Shown here piece by piece: positions 36,092 through 45,376 of a stretch of 64,000 nucleotides of DNA; position 1 is the stretch's first letter; the number at the start of each line of letters is the position of its first letter. The notes beneath the pieces were generated by a model, which saw only the letters and a list, made by a program, of their open reading frames with translations, was not told where the DNA came from and searched no databases. The DNA lies in contig CAIWKE010000003.1 in the NCBI GenBank assembly GCA_903913215.1, positions 412,167 to 476,166 of the forward strand, written 5' to 3'. Position numbers and translations under genes: made by a program. This stretch comes from an uncultured Holophagaceae bacterium. GTDB lineage: Bacteria > Acidobacteriota > Holophagae > Holophagales > Holophagaceae.

Positions 36092-37522
36092 ATGAAGTGG
36101 CCATGCATGACAGGAACGATCCTGGCGGCGCTGTTCGGGTTGACTGCGTTCCCGGCGCTGACCCTCGCCAAGGCAGGAACACCGGCCGTGATTCATCGGG
36201 TCCCCTGCCCCGCCACCGAGGTGGATTCCTCCACAGCCATCCAGGCTGCCCTTGAAGCGGCTGGGGTGGGGGAGATCGTCACCCTGGACGCCGGCACTTA
36301 CTATCTGGCGAATCCGGTCTGGGTGCGGACCCCCTTCAACGGCGCCATCCGTGGCGCCGGGAAGGACCGGACTTTCATCAAGGTGCTGCCTGGCGCCAGG
36401 ATCGGGGGGGTTCCCATCAGCATTCTCTTCCCCGACAACCATTACAGCGGGGCCAGCCTGAGCACCCTCTTCTATTTTGATATTCCGATGGGGCAAACGG
36501 GAGACATCACCGCGTCCGACTTCAGTTTGTTGGTCACGGACCCTGCCCCGGGCGGCGGAACGGGCGATGAGGACTGGTTCAACGGAGCGCTCTTCAGCAT
36601 GGTTGTGGTGACGGGCGAAACGGTGAACACAGCCTTCGAGCGCCTGCACTTGTCGGCTTCCACCAACAACGCTGCCAACGTCCTCGACCACGGCTTCAAT
36701 GTCAGGTACGGCATCCTCGTGGCGGGCAGGGGGTTGTATTGGCCCCCTGACAACGCCTTCGGGGCCCCCATGACGGGTACCCACAAACTCGCGCAGGTGG
36801 ACCTTGAGAACATGACCTTCGGCTATGACAACCGCAGCCAGAAGGACAGCGTGATCAAGGTGGAGGGCAACGGCTTCACTAATGTCGCTGCTGGCCCCCT
36901 GATCCAGGATCAGGAGAACAGCCAGGTCGCCATCACCTCCAACAAGCTCCAGGCCTGGGCCATGGCGGCCGCCTATATCATCCAGGGAAACGGGGGCTGG
37001 TGGCCCTTCCGGACCTCCACCTATGTCCTGGAACACAACGATATCCGGGCCACCGAGTGGGCCGATGGCATCGCCATTTGTGACTATGCCTTCCTCTCGG
37101 ATGGCTGGATCAAAGTGGCGACTGAGGTGTCCCACAACACGCTCAGCCTGGATACAAACTACGGGGGAATCTATCTCGGTGGCGTGCAGGGTGCGGTGGT
37201 AGCCAACAATAAGGTTTCAGGCCAGGGCCTCGCGGGCATTTATGCTGCGCCCTGGGGCTGGGATCTGGTCGGCAAGGGCATCTTCAAGGCCAACCAGGTG
37301 AACCAGTTAGCCGCCTCGGTTGCACCCATCTGGTTGGGCTCGGGCAGCTCCAGTTGCTATGTGATCGGAGGCAATGCCTCTGCCAACGTCCTTGACGAAG
37401 GAACCGGAAATGTCCTCACCGGGGTCAACCGTGTGCCTGGGCAGCCCGTTGGGCCCGCGGTTTCAGATGCCATGAAGCGCAGGAGCGACATGCTCAAGCT
37501 GACCCGGGGCCCAAAGAGGTAG
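36092..37522 (+). CDS. Secreted right-handed beta-helix protein
   Basis: 476 residues from the ATG at 36092, with SD GGGAGG and a clear signal peptide (MKWPC... ALFGLTAFPALTLA). The body starts with a pectate-lyase-like segment (STAIQAALEAAGVGEIVTLDAGTYYL would be one unit) and IRGAGKDRTFIKV, then successive beta-helix rungs with Asn-rich turns (VISHNTL-type: EVSHNTLSLDTNYGGIYLGG, VVANNKVSGQGLAGIY). Such proteins bind or cleave polysaccharides; no catalytic residues can be named. It has its own promoter and a lower GC3 than neighbours, which may indicate transfer. Confidence 0.8.
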   Translation: MKWPCMTGTILAALFGLTAFPALTLAKAGTPAVIHRVPCPATEVDSSTAIQAALEAAGVGEIVTLDAGTYYLANPVWVRTPFNGAIRGAGKDRTFIKVLPGARIGGVPISILFPDNHYSGASLSTLFYFDIPMGQTGDITASDFSLLVTDPAPGGGTGDEDWFNGALFSMVVVTGETVNTAFERLHLSASTNNAANVLDHGFNVRYGILVAGRGLYWPPDNAFGAPMTGTHKLAQVDLENMTFGYDNRSQKDSVIKVEGNGFTNVAAGPLIQDQENSQVAITSNKLQAWAMAAAYIIQGNGGWWPFRTSTYVLEHNDIRATEWADGIAICDYAFLSDGWIKVATEVSHNTLSLDTNYGGIYLGGVQGAVVANNKVSGQGLAGIYAAPWGWDLVGKGIFKANQVNQLAASVAPIWLGSGSSSCYVIGGNASANVLDEGTGNVLTGVNRVPGQPVGPAVSDAMKRRSDMLKLTRGPKR

Positions 37523-37564
37523 ACCGCAGGGGGAGAGTCCCCAGGCCTTTTTCCAACTCCGGCC

Positions 37565-37586
37565 CGCCAGGGCCGGAGCCCTGGCG
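37565..37586 (+). terminator. Possible terminator hairpin after the beta-helix gene
   Basis: CGCCAGGGC-CGGA-GCCCTGGCG stem, 43 bases after the stop; the following T-run is short. A weaker GGGG/CCCC hairpin with AGGCCTTTTT lies at 37529-37552. Confidence 0.5.
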
Positions 37587-37620
37587 AATCTCCCTTTGGT
37601 TCACCCCCTTAACAGCAATA

Positions 37621-37654
37621 GAAAAGCAAAGACCCGGCTTTGCCGGGTCTTTGC
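37621..37654 (-). terminator. Terminator of the EF-G-like gene
   Basis: Read on the minus strand: 13-bp stem GCAAAGACCCGGC/GCCGGGTCTTTGC with AAA loop and a following TTTTC. It lies 47 bases after the stop of the GTPase gene. Confidence 0.85.
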
Positions 37655-37700
37655 GCGGGGGCCCGGGGGTGTGTGCGCAGCACGGAACCCCCGGATTATG

Positions 37701-39740
37701 TCAGGCCGGTGCCTTGGTCTGCTTCCGGGCTTCGACCACCTTGTCGGCGTCGCGGCCCACCAGTTCCTGCAGGTGGTGGAAGGCCCAGGTGAAGGAGCCG
37801 ACGCCCATGGTGAGGCTGCGGAGTTCCACCACCACATCGCTCATCTCGGCCTGGGGGATGTAGGCGGAGACGATGTCCCAGCCGGGCCAGCCGGGCCGGG
37901 CGTCAAAGCCGAGCACCTGACCGCCCCGGCGGCCCGTGACCAGACGCTGGGCCTTGGGCGTGTATTCGCTGGGCACGCAGATGTGCACTTCGCAGATGGG
38001 CTCCAGCAGCACCGGGTGGCAGACCGGGGCAGCCTCGTTCATGCCCACACGGGCGGCGGTCTTGAAGGCCATGTCGGAGCTGTCCACGGTGTGGTAGCTG
38101 CCGTCCACCAGCGCCACGTAGATGTCCACCACGGGGAAGCCCAGGGGACCGCGCTTCATCCACTCCACCACGCCGTGTTCCACGGCGCCGAAGAAGTTCC
38201 GCGGCACGACGCCGCCGACGATCTTCTCCTCGAACTCGAAGCCCTCGCCCCGCTGGCGGGGCTTGATCTCCAGCCATACATCACCGAACTGGCCGTGGCC
38301 GCCGGTCTGGTGCTTGTGGCGGCCGTGGACCTTGGCGGCCTTGGTGAAGGTCTCGCGGTAGGGAACCATGGGGGGATGGTGCAGGACGTCCAGGCCGAAG
38401 CGGCTCTTAAGGCGGTCCAGGGCACACTTGAGGTGCACTTCACCCTGGCCCCAGAGAATGCGCTCCTGGGTCTCGGCGTTCTGCTCAATCTTGAGGGAGG
38501 CGTCCTCCTCGCAGAGGCGCTGCAGGGCCAACGAGAGCTTCACATCATCGCCGCTCTTGGTGGTGTGCAGGCTGAGGGCCAGCATGGGCTGCATGGGCTC
38601 GGGCCAGGCCAGCTCCAGCTTGGTCGTGGGTGTGAGTCCCTCGCTGGTGTGCACCTCATCCATACGGCCCAGGGCCACCACATCGCCGGCACAGCCCTTC
38701 TGCTGCTTGATCTGCTGGGACCCGAAGAGCTTGTTGATGCCGCTCACCCGGCTGCCCGCCAGGCTTGAGCCATCCGCCACCTCGCCGCGCCACACGCGGG
38801 CGATGCTCAGCTTGCCCACGTGCTGGGCGTGGACTGTCTTGAAGACCTGGACCAGGGCCTCCTTGCCCTCGGGGATGCCCAACCGCGTGGCCGTGGCGTC
38901 CACGCGGGGCGCCTCGTCGCAGAGGGCCTGGAAAAGGCGGCGCACACCGGCGTCCTTGTCCGCAGAACCAAAGTAGACCGGCACGAGCAGGTCGTCCTGC
39001 ACGTCCTTGGCCATGTCCTCGGCGATCTCGTCCATGGGCGGCACCACGTCGCTGAGCAGCTCCTCCATGAGGTGGTCATCGTAGTCCGCCAGCTTCTCCA
39101 GCATGGCCTGCCGAGCCTCATGCTCCTCGGGCAGGACCGACTCGGGCATCTGCATGAGGTCTGCATCCTTGCCCGCTTCGTACTTGTAGGCGTGCTCACT
39201 GATGAGGTCCACATAGCCCGTGATCTGGTCGCCCTCACGGATGGGGATCTCCACCAGCACCAGGGGACGCTCTGAGACCACCTGCAGCGCGTTCAGCACA
39301 TCCTTGAGCTTGCCCGCATTGCCCGAGGCCTCCATCTTGTTGATGAAGACCACATGGGGCACCTTGTGGTCATCCAGGAACTTCATGGTGGGGGCCACCA
39401 TCAGGGCGCGGCCCGGGTCCGGGTCGCAGACCACCACGGCAATGTCCGCAGCCATGAGGACGTGGGCCGTCTCCTGGCTGAATTCGACGGAACCGGGGCA
39501 ATCGATGAGGGTCCAGGTCTCATCCTGGAAGGTGCAGGTCGCAAGGCTGGCCTCGACGCTCATCTGCCGAGCCTTGGCTTCCAGGGAGGCGTCTCCCACC
39601 GTGTTCCCCTCCTTGACGGAGCCCTTGCGCGGCAGAGCGCCTGCCACGAAGAGAAGACTCTCCATCAAGGAGGTCTTTCCAGAGAGGTAGGGACCGACGA
39701 TGGCCGCTACGCGTGGAGTCGACTGAGAATTTCCGCTCAC
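37701..39740 (-). CDS. EF-G-like GTPase (FusA paralogue)
   Basis: 679 residues from GTG at 39740, chosen because a perfect AGGAGG lies 5 bases upstream; the frame is open to 39812. The five-domain architecture of EF-G is seen along the length. The G1 loop is GPYLSGKTS (16-24), different from the GHxDxGKTT of canonical factors; G3 is DCPGSVEF, with Ser84 in place of the catalytic His; G4 is INKMEA. Domain IV/V features (GHGQFGDVWLEIKP, VPSEYTPKAQRLVTGRRG) are kept. Such EF-G-like proteins form a separate bacterial group whose role is unclear. The real fusA is not in this window. Confidence 0.88.
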   Translation of the reverse strand: MSGNSQSTPRVAAIVGPYLSGKTSLMESLLFVAGALPRKGSVKEGNTVGDASLEAKARQMSVEASLATCTFQDETWTLIDCPGSVEFSQETAHVLMAADIAVVVCDPDPGRALMVAPTMKFLDDHKVPHVVFINKMEASGNAGKLKDVLNALQVVSERPLVLVEIPIREGDQITGYVDLISEHAYKYEAGKDADLMQMPESVLPEEHEARQAMLEKLADYDDHLMEELLSDVVPPMDEIAEDMAKDVQDDLLVPVYFGSADKDAGVRRLFQALCDEAPRVDATATRLGIPEGKEALVQVFKTVHAQHVGKLSIARVWRGEVADGSSLAGSRVSGINKLFGSQQIKQQKGCAGDVVALGRMDEVHTSEGLTPTTKLELAWPEPMQPMLALSLHTTKSGDDVKLSLALQRLCEEDASLKIEQNAETQERILWGQGEVHLKCALDRLKSRFGLDVLHHPPMVPYRETFTKAAKVHGRHKHQTGGHGQFGDVWLEIKPRQRGEGFEFEEKIVGGVVPRNFFGAVEHGVVEWMKRGPLGFPVVDIYVALVDGSYHTVDSSDMAFKTAARVGMNEAAPVCHPVLLEPICEVHICVPSEYTPKAQRLVTGRRGGQVLGFDARPGWPGWDIVSAYIPQAEMSDVVVELRSLTMGVGSFTWAFHHLQELVGRDADKVVEARKQTKAPA

Positions 39741-39820
39741 AGTACCTCCTAATTGTCTGGTTCCAATGTGGACCGCCCCAAGTGTTCCGAGCTTGTTACA
39801 CCCTGGCAACACAGAAAAAC

Positions 39821-39842
39821 GGGCGCCTCGGAAAAGGCGCCC
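39821..39842. terminator. GGGCGCC hairpin upstream of the EF-G-like gene
   Basis: GGGCGCC (39821-39827) and GGCGCCC (39836-39842) form a stem with an A-rich loop. On the minus strand it is followed by GTTTTTCTG, so it may end transcripts from fadN before the GTPase gene. Confidence 0.5.
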
Positions 39843-39887
39843 TAAGTCACAAAATGGTACGGGTTCCGACGAATGTCGGGGAGGGCT

Positions 39888-39908
39888 CAGAACCTGCGGT
39901 TCTGAGGT
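39888..39908. repeat. Palindrome CTCAGAACC-TGC-GGTTCTGAG
   Basis: Perfect 9-bp palindrome in the spacer after fadN. It has the same CTCAGA...TCTGAGG ends as the pair around the protease gene at 14718 and 15835. A palindrome related to the 25.7 kb pair (ATCGTGGCCGC...GCGGCCGCGAT) lies just beside it at about 39956-39986. Confidence 0.6.
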
Positions 39909-39996
39909 AGTAAAAAGCAGCCAGAACCAGGCCTGGCCAGCTTTGCCCCTGAGCAGATCGTGGCCGCGCCCTTTACGGCCGCGATTGGCTCAGGCA

Positions 39997-42360
39997 CTAA
40001 TTCCGTAGGGGGCGACCCGTTTTGAGGATGGCGTCCATGCGGGCCTGGGTCTTCTCGTAGCTGCAGAGGCGGGCGAAGGCCTGGCGCTCCAACTCGAGGA
40101 TGCGCTCCTCGCTGACCTCCTGGACCAGGCTGACATCGCCACCGGTGAGGATGGTGGCCAGCTCGCCCATGATGATGCCGTCGTGTTCGGAGGCCAGGCC
40201 CTGGAGCTGGAAGTCCCGCACGGCGCACTTGAGGGCCTCGGCGCCGCCCCGGCCCGGCAGGCGCAGGGTGCGCTCCTGCAGGGGCTGGAAGTCCGCAGCC
40301 ATCTTCAGGACCTCCTGCTTCGCTTCATGCAGAAGGAAGGCCTTGTTCATGACGCGACGGTCCGTGCGGCGGAGGTAGCCGTTGCGCTGGGCCTCGTCGA
40401 AGCTGGTGTGGACCACCGCGGTGCCGATGCCCTGGAAGGCGGCCTTCACCTTGGGCATGGGCCCCAGCTCGCCCTTGGCGGTCATGGCATCCTCCATCCG
40501 GAGCAGCATTTGGAGGCAGCCGCCGCCAGCGGGGATGACGCCCACGCCCACTTCCACCAGGCCGATGTAGAGCTCGGCGTGACCCACAGCCCGCTGGCAG
40601 GCCATGGTCATTTCGCAGCCGCCGCCCAGGGCCAGGTTGAAGGGCGCCGCCACTGTGGGGAACGGGGCATAGGTGAGCATGCGGCCCGCGTACTGCAGGC
40701 GCCGCGCCACCTCTTCGATGAGGTCGAACTGCTTCTCCTTGGCGGCGTTCAGCACCATCACCAGGTTGGCCCCGGCGCTGAAGTGCTGGCCCTGGTTGCC
40801 CACCACCAGGCCCTTGAAGCGGCCTGGGATGTGCTTCTGGATGGTGTCCTCCATGAGGCCGATGATGCCGTCATCGAGGGCGTTCATCTTGCTGCGGAAG
40901 GCCAGACAGGCCACGTCATCGCCCAGGTCGATGAGCTGGCAGCTGCCGTTCTCGGCCACCACCTTGCCCCGTCCCTCCTCACGTTTGAGGATGGTGATGC
41001 GCCGATCCTCGAGGATGGGATCGTAGGCCAGAGTCTTGGGGTTCAGCTGCGCCACCGGAACGCCGTGCTCCCAGCGGTAGAAGCTGGGGAGTCCCTGGGC
41101 CAGCATCCGCTCCACCAGGGGAGGCACGGCCAGCTCCTCGAAGCGCAGCCGCGCCACGACGCGGTCCACGCCCAGGATGTCCCACAGTTCGAAGGGGCCT
41201 ACCTCGAAGGCGAACCCGTTCTTGATGGCGCGATCCACGTTGAGGGGACCGTCCGTGACCTCGCCCAGCCGGTTCACGGCGTAGGTGAGGTTCGGCGCGA
41301 TGCAGCGCCAGGCCAGGCGCCCGGCCTCGGTGTCGCTGGTGAGCAGCGTCTTCACCTTCTCGGAGGGATCATCAATGCCCTTCAGTTCCTTGAGAATGGG
41401 CCAGTCCCGCTTCACCTGGGGGATGTACTCCCGGGTCGCGGGGTCCAGGGCCAGGAAGGTCTTCTTGCCCTTGGTGTCCTTGGGGCCCTTCTTGAAGAAG
41501 CCCTGCTTGGTCTTGTTGCCTAGCAGCTTGTTGTCCAGCATGAACTGGAGGAAGTCCGGGAACTTGAAGGTGTCGCGCACCTCGTCGTTGGGGCAGAGGT
41601 CGTAGACGTTCTTGGCGGTGGCGGCCAGGATGTCCACGCCCGCCAAGTCCGCCGTGCGGAAGGCAGCACTCTTGGCCCGGGCGGCGGCATCGCCCAGCAC
41701 CGAGTCCAGCACCTCGAAGGGGATCTTCTCCGCCAGCGCCATGTGCAGGGTGGCCATGATGCCGTGGATGCCGATGCGGTTGCCGATGAAGGTGGGGCTA
41801 TCGAAGGCGGGCACCACTTCCTTGCCGAGGCCCTCTTCGAGCCAGGTGCGGAAGGCCAGGGCGTCGGTCTCATCGACCTCGGGGCCCTTCACGAACTCCA
41901 GCAGGCGCAGGTACCGCACGGGGTTGAAGAAGTGGGTGATGACGAAGTGCTGCCGGAAGGCGTCCGTGCGGCCCTCCACCAGCAGGCGCAGGGGGATGCC
42001 CGAGGTGTTGGAGCTGATCCAGGCGCCGGGCTTGAGCTTGGGTTCCAGGCGGGAATACAGCTCCCGCTTGATGGCCAGGTCCTCCTTCACGACCTCCACC
42101 ACCCAGTCACAATCCGAGAGCCGGTCCAGGTGATCCCGCAGGTTGCCGGGCCGGATCTTCTTGAGGAAGGAGCCGTGCATGGCCAGGGCGGGCTTGGCCT
42201 TGGCCAGGGCCGCCAGGGCTCCTTCCGCCAGCTTGTCCGGCGCTGCCTCGTCGATGACGATATCCAGCAGCTCCACCAGGCACCCCGCCGACGCCACATG
42301 CGCCGCGATGCCCGAGCCCATCACACCCGAACCGAGAACCGCAATTTTTTTGATATTCAT
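39997..42360 (-). CDS. fadN: 3-hydroxyacyl-CoA dehydrogenase / enoyl-CoA hydratase, FadN type
   Basis: 787 residues from the ATG at 42360 (GAGG upstream). The dehydrogenase domain comes first (NAD motif VLGSGVMGSGIAAHVASAG, then HFFNPVRYLRLLEFV), with a second dehydrogenase C-terminal unit, and the enoyl-CoA hydratase/crotonase domain is at the C-terminus (about 480-700, NQGQHFSAGANLVMV, LALGGGCEMTMACQ). This order is the reverse of E. coli FadB and matches Bacillus FadN. It carries out two steps of fatty-acid beta-oxidation. Encoded just downstream of the thiolase. Confidence 0.92.
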   Translation of the reverse strand: MNIKKIAVLGSGVMGSGIAAHVASAGCLVELLDIVIDEAAPDKLAEGALAALAKAKPALAMHGSFLKKIRPGNLRDHLDRLSDCDWVVEVVKEDLAIKRELYSRLEPKLKPGAWISSNTSGIPLRLLVEGRTDAFRQHFVITHFFNPVRYLRLLEFVKGPEVDETDALAFRTWLEEGLGKEVVPAFDSPTFIGNRIGIHGIMATLHMALAEKIPFEVLDSVLGDAAARAKSAAFRTADLAGVDILAATAKNVYDLCPNDEVRDTFKFPDFLQFMLDNKLLGNKTKQGFFKKGPKDTKGKKTFLALDPATREYIPQVKRDWPILKELKGIDDPSEKVKTLLTSDTEAGRLAWRCIAPNLTYAVNRLGEVTDGPLNVDRAIKNGFAFEVGPFELWDILGVDRVVARLRFEELAVPPLVERMLAQGLPSFYRWEHGVPVAQLNPKTLAYDPILEDRRITILKREEGRGKVVAENGSCQLIDLGDDVACLAFRSKMNALDDGIIGLMEDTIQKHIPGRFKGLVVGNQGQHFSAGANLVMVLNAAKEKQFDLIEEVARRLQYAGRMLTYAPFPTVAAPFNLALGGGCEMTMACQRAVGHAELYIGLVEVGVGVIPAGGGCLQMLLRMEDAMTAKGELGPMPKVKAAFQGIGTAVVHTSFDEAQRNGYLRRTDRRVMNKAFLLHEAKQEVLKMAADFQPLQERTLRLPGRGGAEALKCAVRDFQLQGLASEHDGIIMGELATILTGGDVSLVQEVSEERILELERQAFARLCSYEKTQARMDAILKTGRPLRN

Positions 42361-42380
42361 TGGAAACCTCAAAAGAGGGA

Positions 42381-42442
42381 ACCGCGAAACACGCTAAAAG
42401 ACGCGAAAAGGCCCTTTTGCGGTATTTCGCGAATTTCGCGGT
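42381..42442. repeat. Intergenic arm-repeat hairpin, copy E, between fadA and fadN
   Basis: ACCGCGAAACACGCTAAAAG-type left arm pairs with TTTCGCGAATTTCGCGGT on the right (about 9-nt units). It sits between the two genes of the beta-oxidation operon and overlaps the last base of fadA. Confidence 0.8.
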
Positions 42443-43590
42443 TAGAGCTTCTCGATGACGGACGCGATGCCCTGACCGCCGCCGATGCACATGGTGGCGA
42501 TGCCGTACTTGCCGCCATCGGTTTCAAGGCGGTTCAGCAGGGTGGTCAGGATGCGGGCGCCGCTGGCGCCGAGGGGATGGCCCAGGGCGATGGCGCCGCC
42601 CCAGGCATTCACCTTGGCGGGGTCGTAGCCGCCTTCACGGAGGACGGCCAGGCTCTGGGCGGCAAAGGCCTCGTTCAGTTCCATGGCGTCGATCTGATCC
42701 AGGCTGAGGCCGAAGCGGGCCAGCACCTTCTTCACCGCGGGCACGGGGCCGATGCCCATGCGCTCGGGCGCCACGCCCGCCACGGCGCCACCCAGGATGC
42801 GGGCGCGGGGCTTGAGGCCCAGGGACTTCGCGAGTTCCTCTTCCATGACGAGCAGGAAGGCGGCGCCATCGGTGATGGGGGAGCTGTTGCCAGCGGTGAC
42901 GGTGCCGTCCGCCAGGAAGGCGGGCTTCAGCTCGCCCAGCTTGGCGACGGTGGTCTCAGCGCGGATGCACTCGTCCTGCTGGAGGGTGACCAGCTTGCCG
43001 TCCAGGCCCTTGGTCTCGAAGCGCACCACCTCGCGGTCGAACTTGCCAGCCTTCCAGGCGGCGGCGGCCTTCTGGTGGCTCTGGAAGGCGAACTCATCCT
43101 GCTCCTGGCGGCTGACCTTGTATTCCTTGGCCAGGTTCTCGGCGGTGATGCCCATGGAGCAGTAGGCCTGGGGGTAGGTCTCGTTGATGTAGGGATCGAC
43201 GCTGGGGTTGAAGCCCATCATGGGCACCTTGGACATGCTCTCCACGCCGCCCGCCAGGAAGAGATCGCCCTGGTTGGCCATGATGGCCCGGGCGGCCATG
43301 AGCATGGCCTCCTGGCTGCTGCCGCAGAAGCGGTTGATGGTGGCGGCCCCGGCGGTGATGGGCAGGCCGGCGCGGAAGCTCACCAGGCGGGCCATGTTCA
43401 TGCCCTGCTCACCCTCAGGCATGGCGCAACCCACCAGGACATCCTCTAGGCCTGACCAGTCCTTGAGCAGGGGCTTGAGGGCCTCCAGTACCGCCGCGCC
43501 CAGGGCCTCGGGACGGGTGGCCGCATAGGCGCCCTTGACGCCTCGGCCGACGGGGGTGCGCTTGGCTTCGACGATGACTGCAGATCGCAT
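42442..43590 (-). CDS. fadA: Acetyl-CoA acyltransferase (thiolase)
   Basis: 382 residues, GGAGG before the ATG. Catalytic residues are visible: nucleophile Cys in INRFCGSSQEAM, His in GGAIALGHPLGASGAR, and the second Cys in ATMCIGGGQG. It cleaves 3-ketoacyl-CoA in the last beta-oxidation step. First gene of fadA-fadN. Confidence 0.95.
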   Translation of the reverse strand: MRSAVIVEAKRTPVGRGVKGAYAATRPEALGAAVLEALKPLLKDWSGLEDVLVGCAMPEGEQGMNMARLVSFRAGLPITAGAATINRFCGSSQEAMLMAARAIMANQGDLFLAGGVESMSKVPMMGFNPSVDPYINETYPQAYCSMGITAENLAKEYKVSRQEQDEFAFQSHQKAAAAWKAGKFDREVVRFETKGLDGKLVTLQQDECIRAETTVAKLGELKPAFLADGTVTAGNSSPITDGAAFLLVMEEELAKSLGLKPRARILGGAVAGVAPERMGIGPVPAVKKVLARFGLSLDQIDAMELNEAFAAQSLAVLREGGYDPAKVNAWGGAIALGHPLGASGARILTTLLNRLETDGGKYGIATMCIGGGQGIASVIEKL

Positions 43591-43733
43591 GGGTCCTCCA
43601 AAGGGGAGTGAATGGAAATCAGGGTTTCCGAGGAGCCTAGCAGCGGCGGCGGCGCTGGTAAGTCCCTACCGTGGGTCGGGGCGCATCTACCAGCGGTCAG
43701 GGTCATCGGGCCGGGAGTTTGTGGCTTGCTGAT

Positions 43734-43802
43734 CAACTGATCCATCATGAAGACTCGAAGAAAAGCGGAAGATCGGCTTCTTTCGCGTCTTTCGCGGTTT
43801 CG
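43734..43802. repeat. Intergenic arm-repeat hairpin, copy F
   Basis: AACTGATCCATCATGAAGACTCGAAG on the left, CTTCTTTCGCGTCTTTCGCGG on the right. The ACTGATC boundary is kept, but the arms match only partly (the left is of CGAAG type, the right of TTTCGCG type), as if the copy were degraded or chimeric. Lies between divergent fadA and the MoxR gene. Confidence 0.6.
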
Positions 43803-43855
43803 GTTTTGGTTTTGCCCGGCTGGGGGGGCAAGATGGGAGCAGCTCCGGGATTCCC

Positions 43856-44809
<954 letters not shown>

Positions 44810-45205
44810 GGATCAAAGATCCAAAGCGGAACACCGAGGGCACAGAACAGTCACAGAGCGCATGGAGAATGGCTCTGAGAATGCATGGGCAAGCCTCAGC
44901 CTTTCCCCATGCTGTGCTTTTGCCTTCTCACCGGCTCTCACCGGTTCAACAGCTTGTTTCGGTTCAGGTCGGCGTCTTCTGCCTGATCCCCGCCATGGCC
45001 ACCCGGGCCTGGTTGTTAATGAAGTTCCACCGGTGAGGAACAGCGAGGAACGGTGAGAGTGCCAAGAAACCACATCGGTACCGCTTCCCATCCATGCCTC
45101 TCGTTTCGGTTGAGGCCATGGCCACGCTGGGTTCCAGCTCTTTTTCAGGCGGGCCCTCCAGACTCCCCCGAATGGGTTGACCGGGGCCAAACCCAGGGTC
45201 AGACT

Positions 45206-45270
45206 GGCCTTGGCTCCAAGGCCGGAAAGGAGGTTTCGATGGGACGACATGCCGACCTTTCTGAACCTCC
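45206..45270 (+). promoter_or_regulatory. Structured leader upstream of ABC permease with sequestered SD
   Basis: Hairpin GGCCTTGG-CT-CCAAGGCC (45206-45223) is followed by a strong SD (AAAGGAGG, 45226-45233). GGAGGTT (45229-45235) is complementary to AACCTCC (45264-45270), so the SD could be masked by a 7-bp stem. This looks like translational control of a short ORF ahead of the transporter; it is a sequence-only inference. Confidence 0.4.
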
Positions 45271-45292
45271 GTCGAGTCCCGCCGCCCGCTGA
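45239..45292 (+). CDS. Possible 17-residue leader peptide
   Basis: ATG with a near-perfect SD 6 bases upstream encodes MGRHADLSEPPSSPAAR and a stop, 85 bases before the permease start. The peptide is too short to judge by composition. Its start lies in the loop of the SD-masking hairpin, as in translational attenuators. Confidence 0.25.
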   Translation: MGRHADLSEPPSSPAAR

Positions 45293-45376
45293 GGCGGCCA
45301 TCTCCGACTCCCCCGCTTCCGCACCCTGAACGGGATGGCGGCGCCCCGGCGCCCCATTCGCTCCTTCGGACCGGCC

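Larger units (their letters stand above)
44810..45376. other. 567-base gene-free region with repeats and a possible leader
   Basis: Three parts are visible. At 44820-45060 there are scattered complementary segments of the ACACCGAGGGCACAG and CTCACCGGCTCTCACCGGTTC / CACCGGTGAGGAACAGCGAGG kind, like a degraded arm-repeat element. At 45061-45200 I see nothing. At 45206-45292 there are two hairpins and a 17-codon ORF described separately. No convincing gene is present on either strand. Confidence 0.6.
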
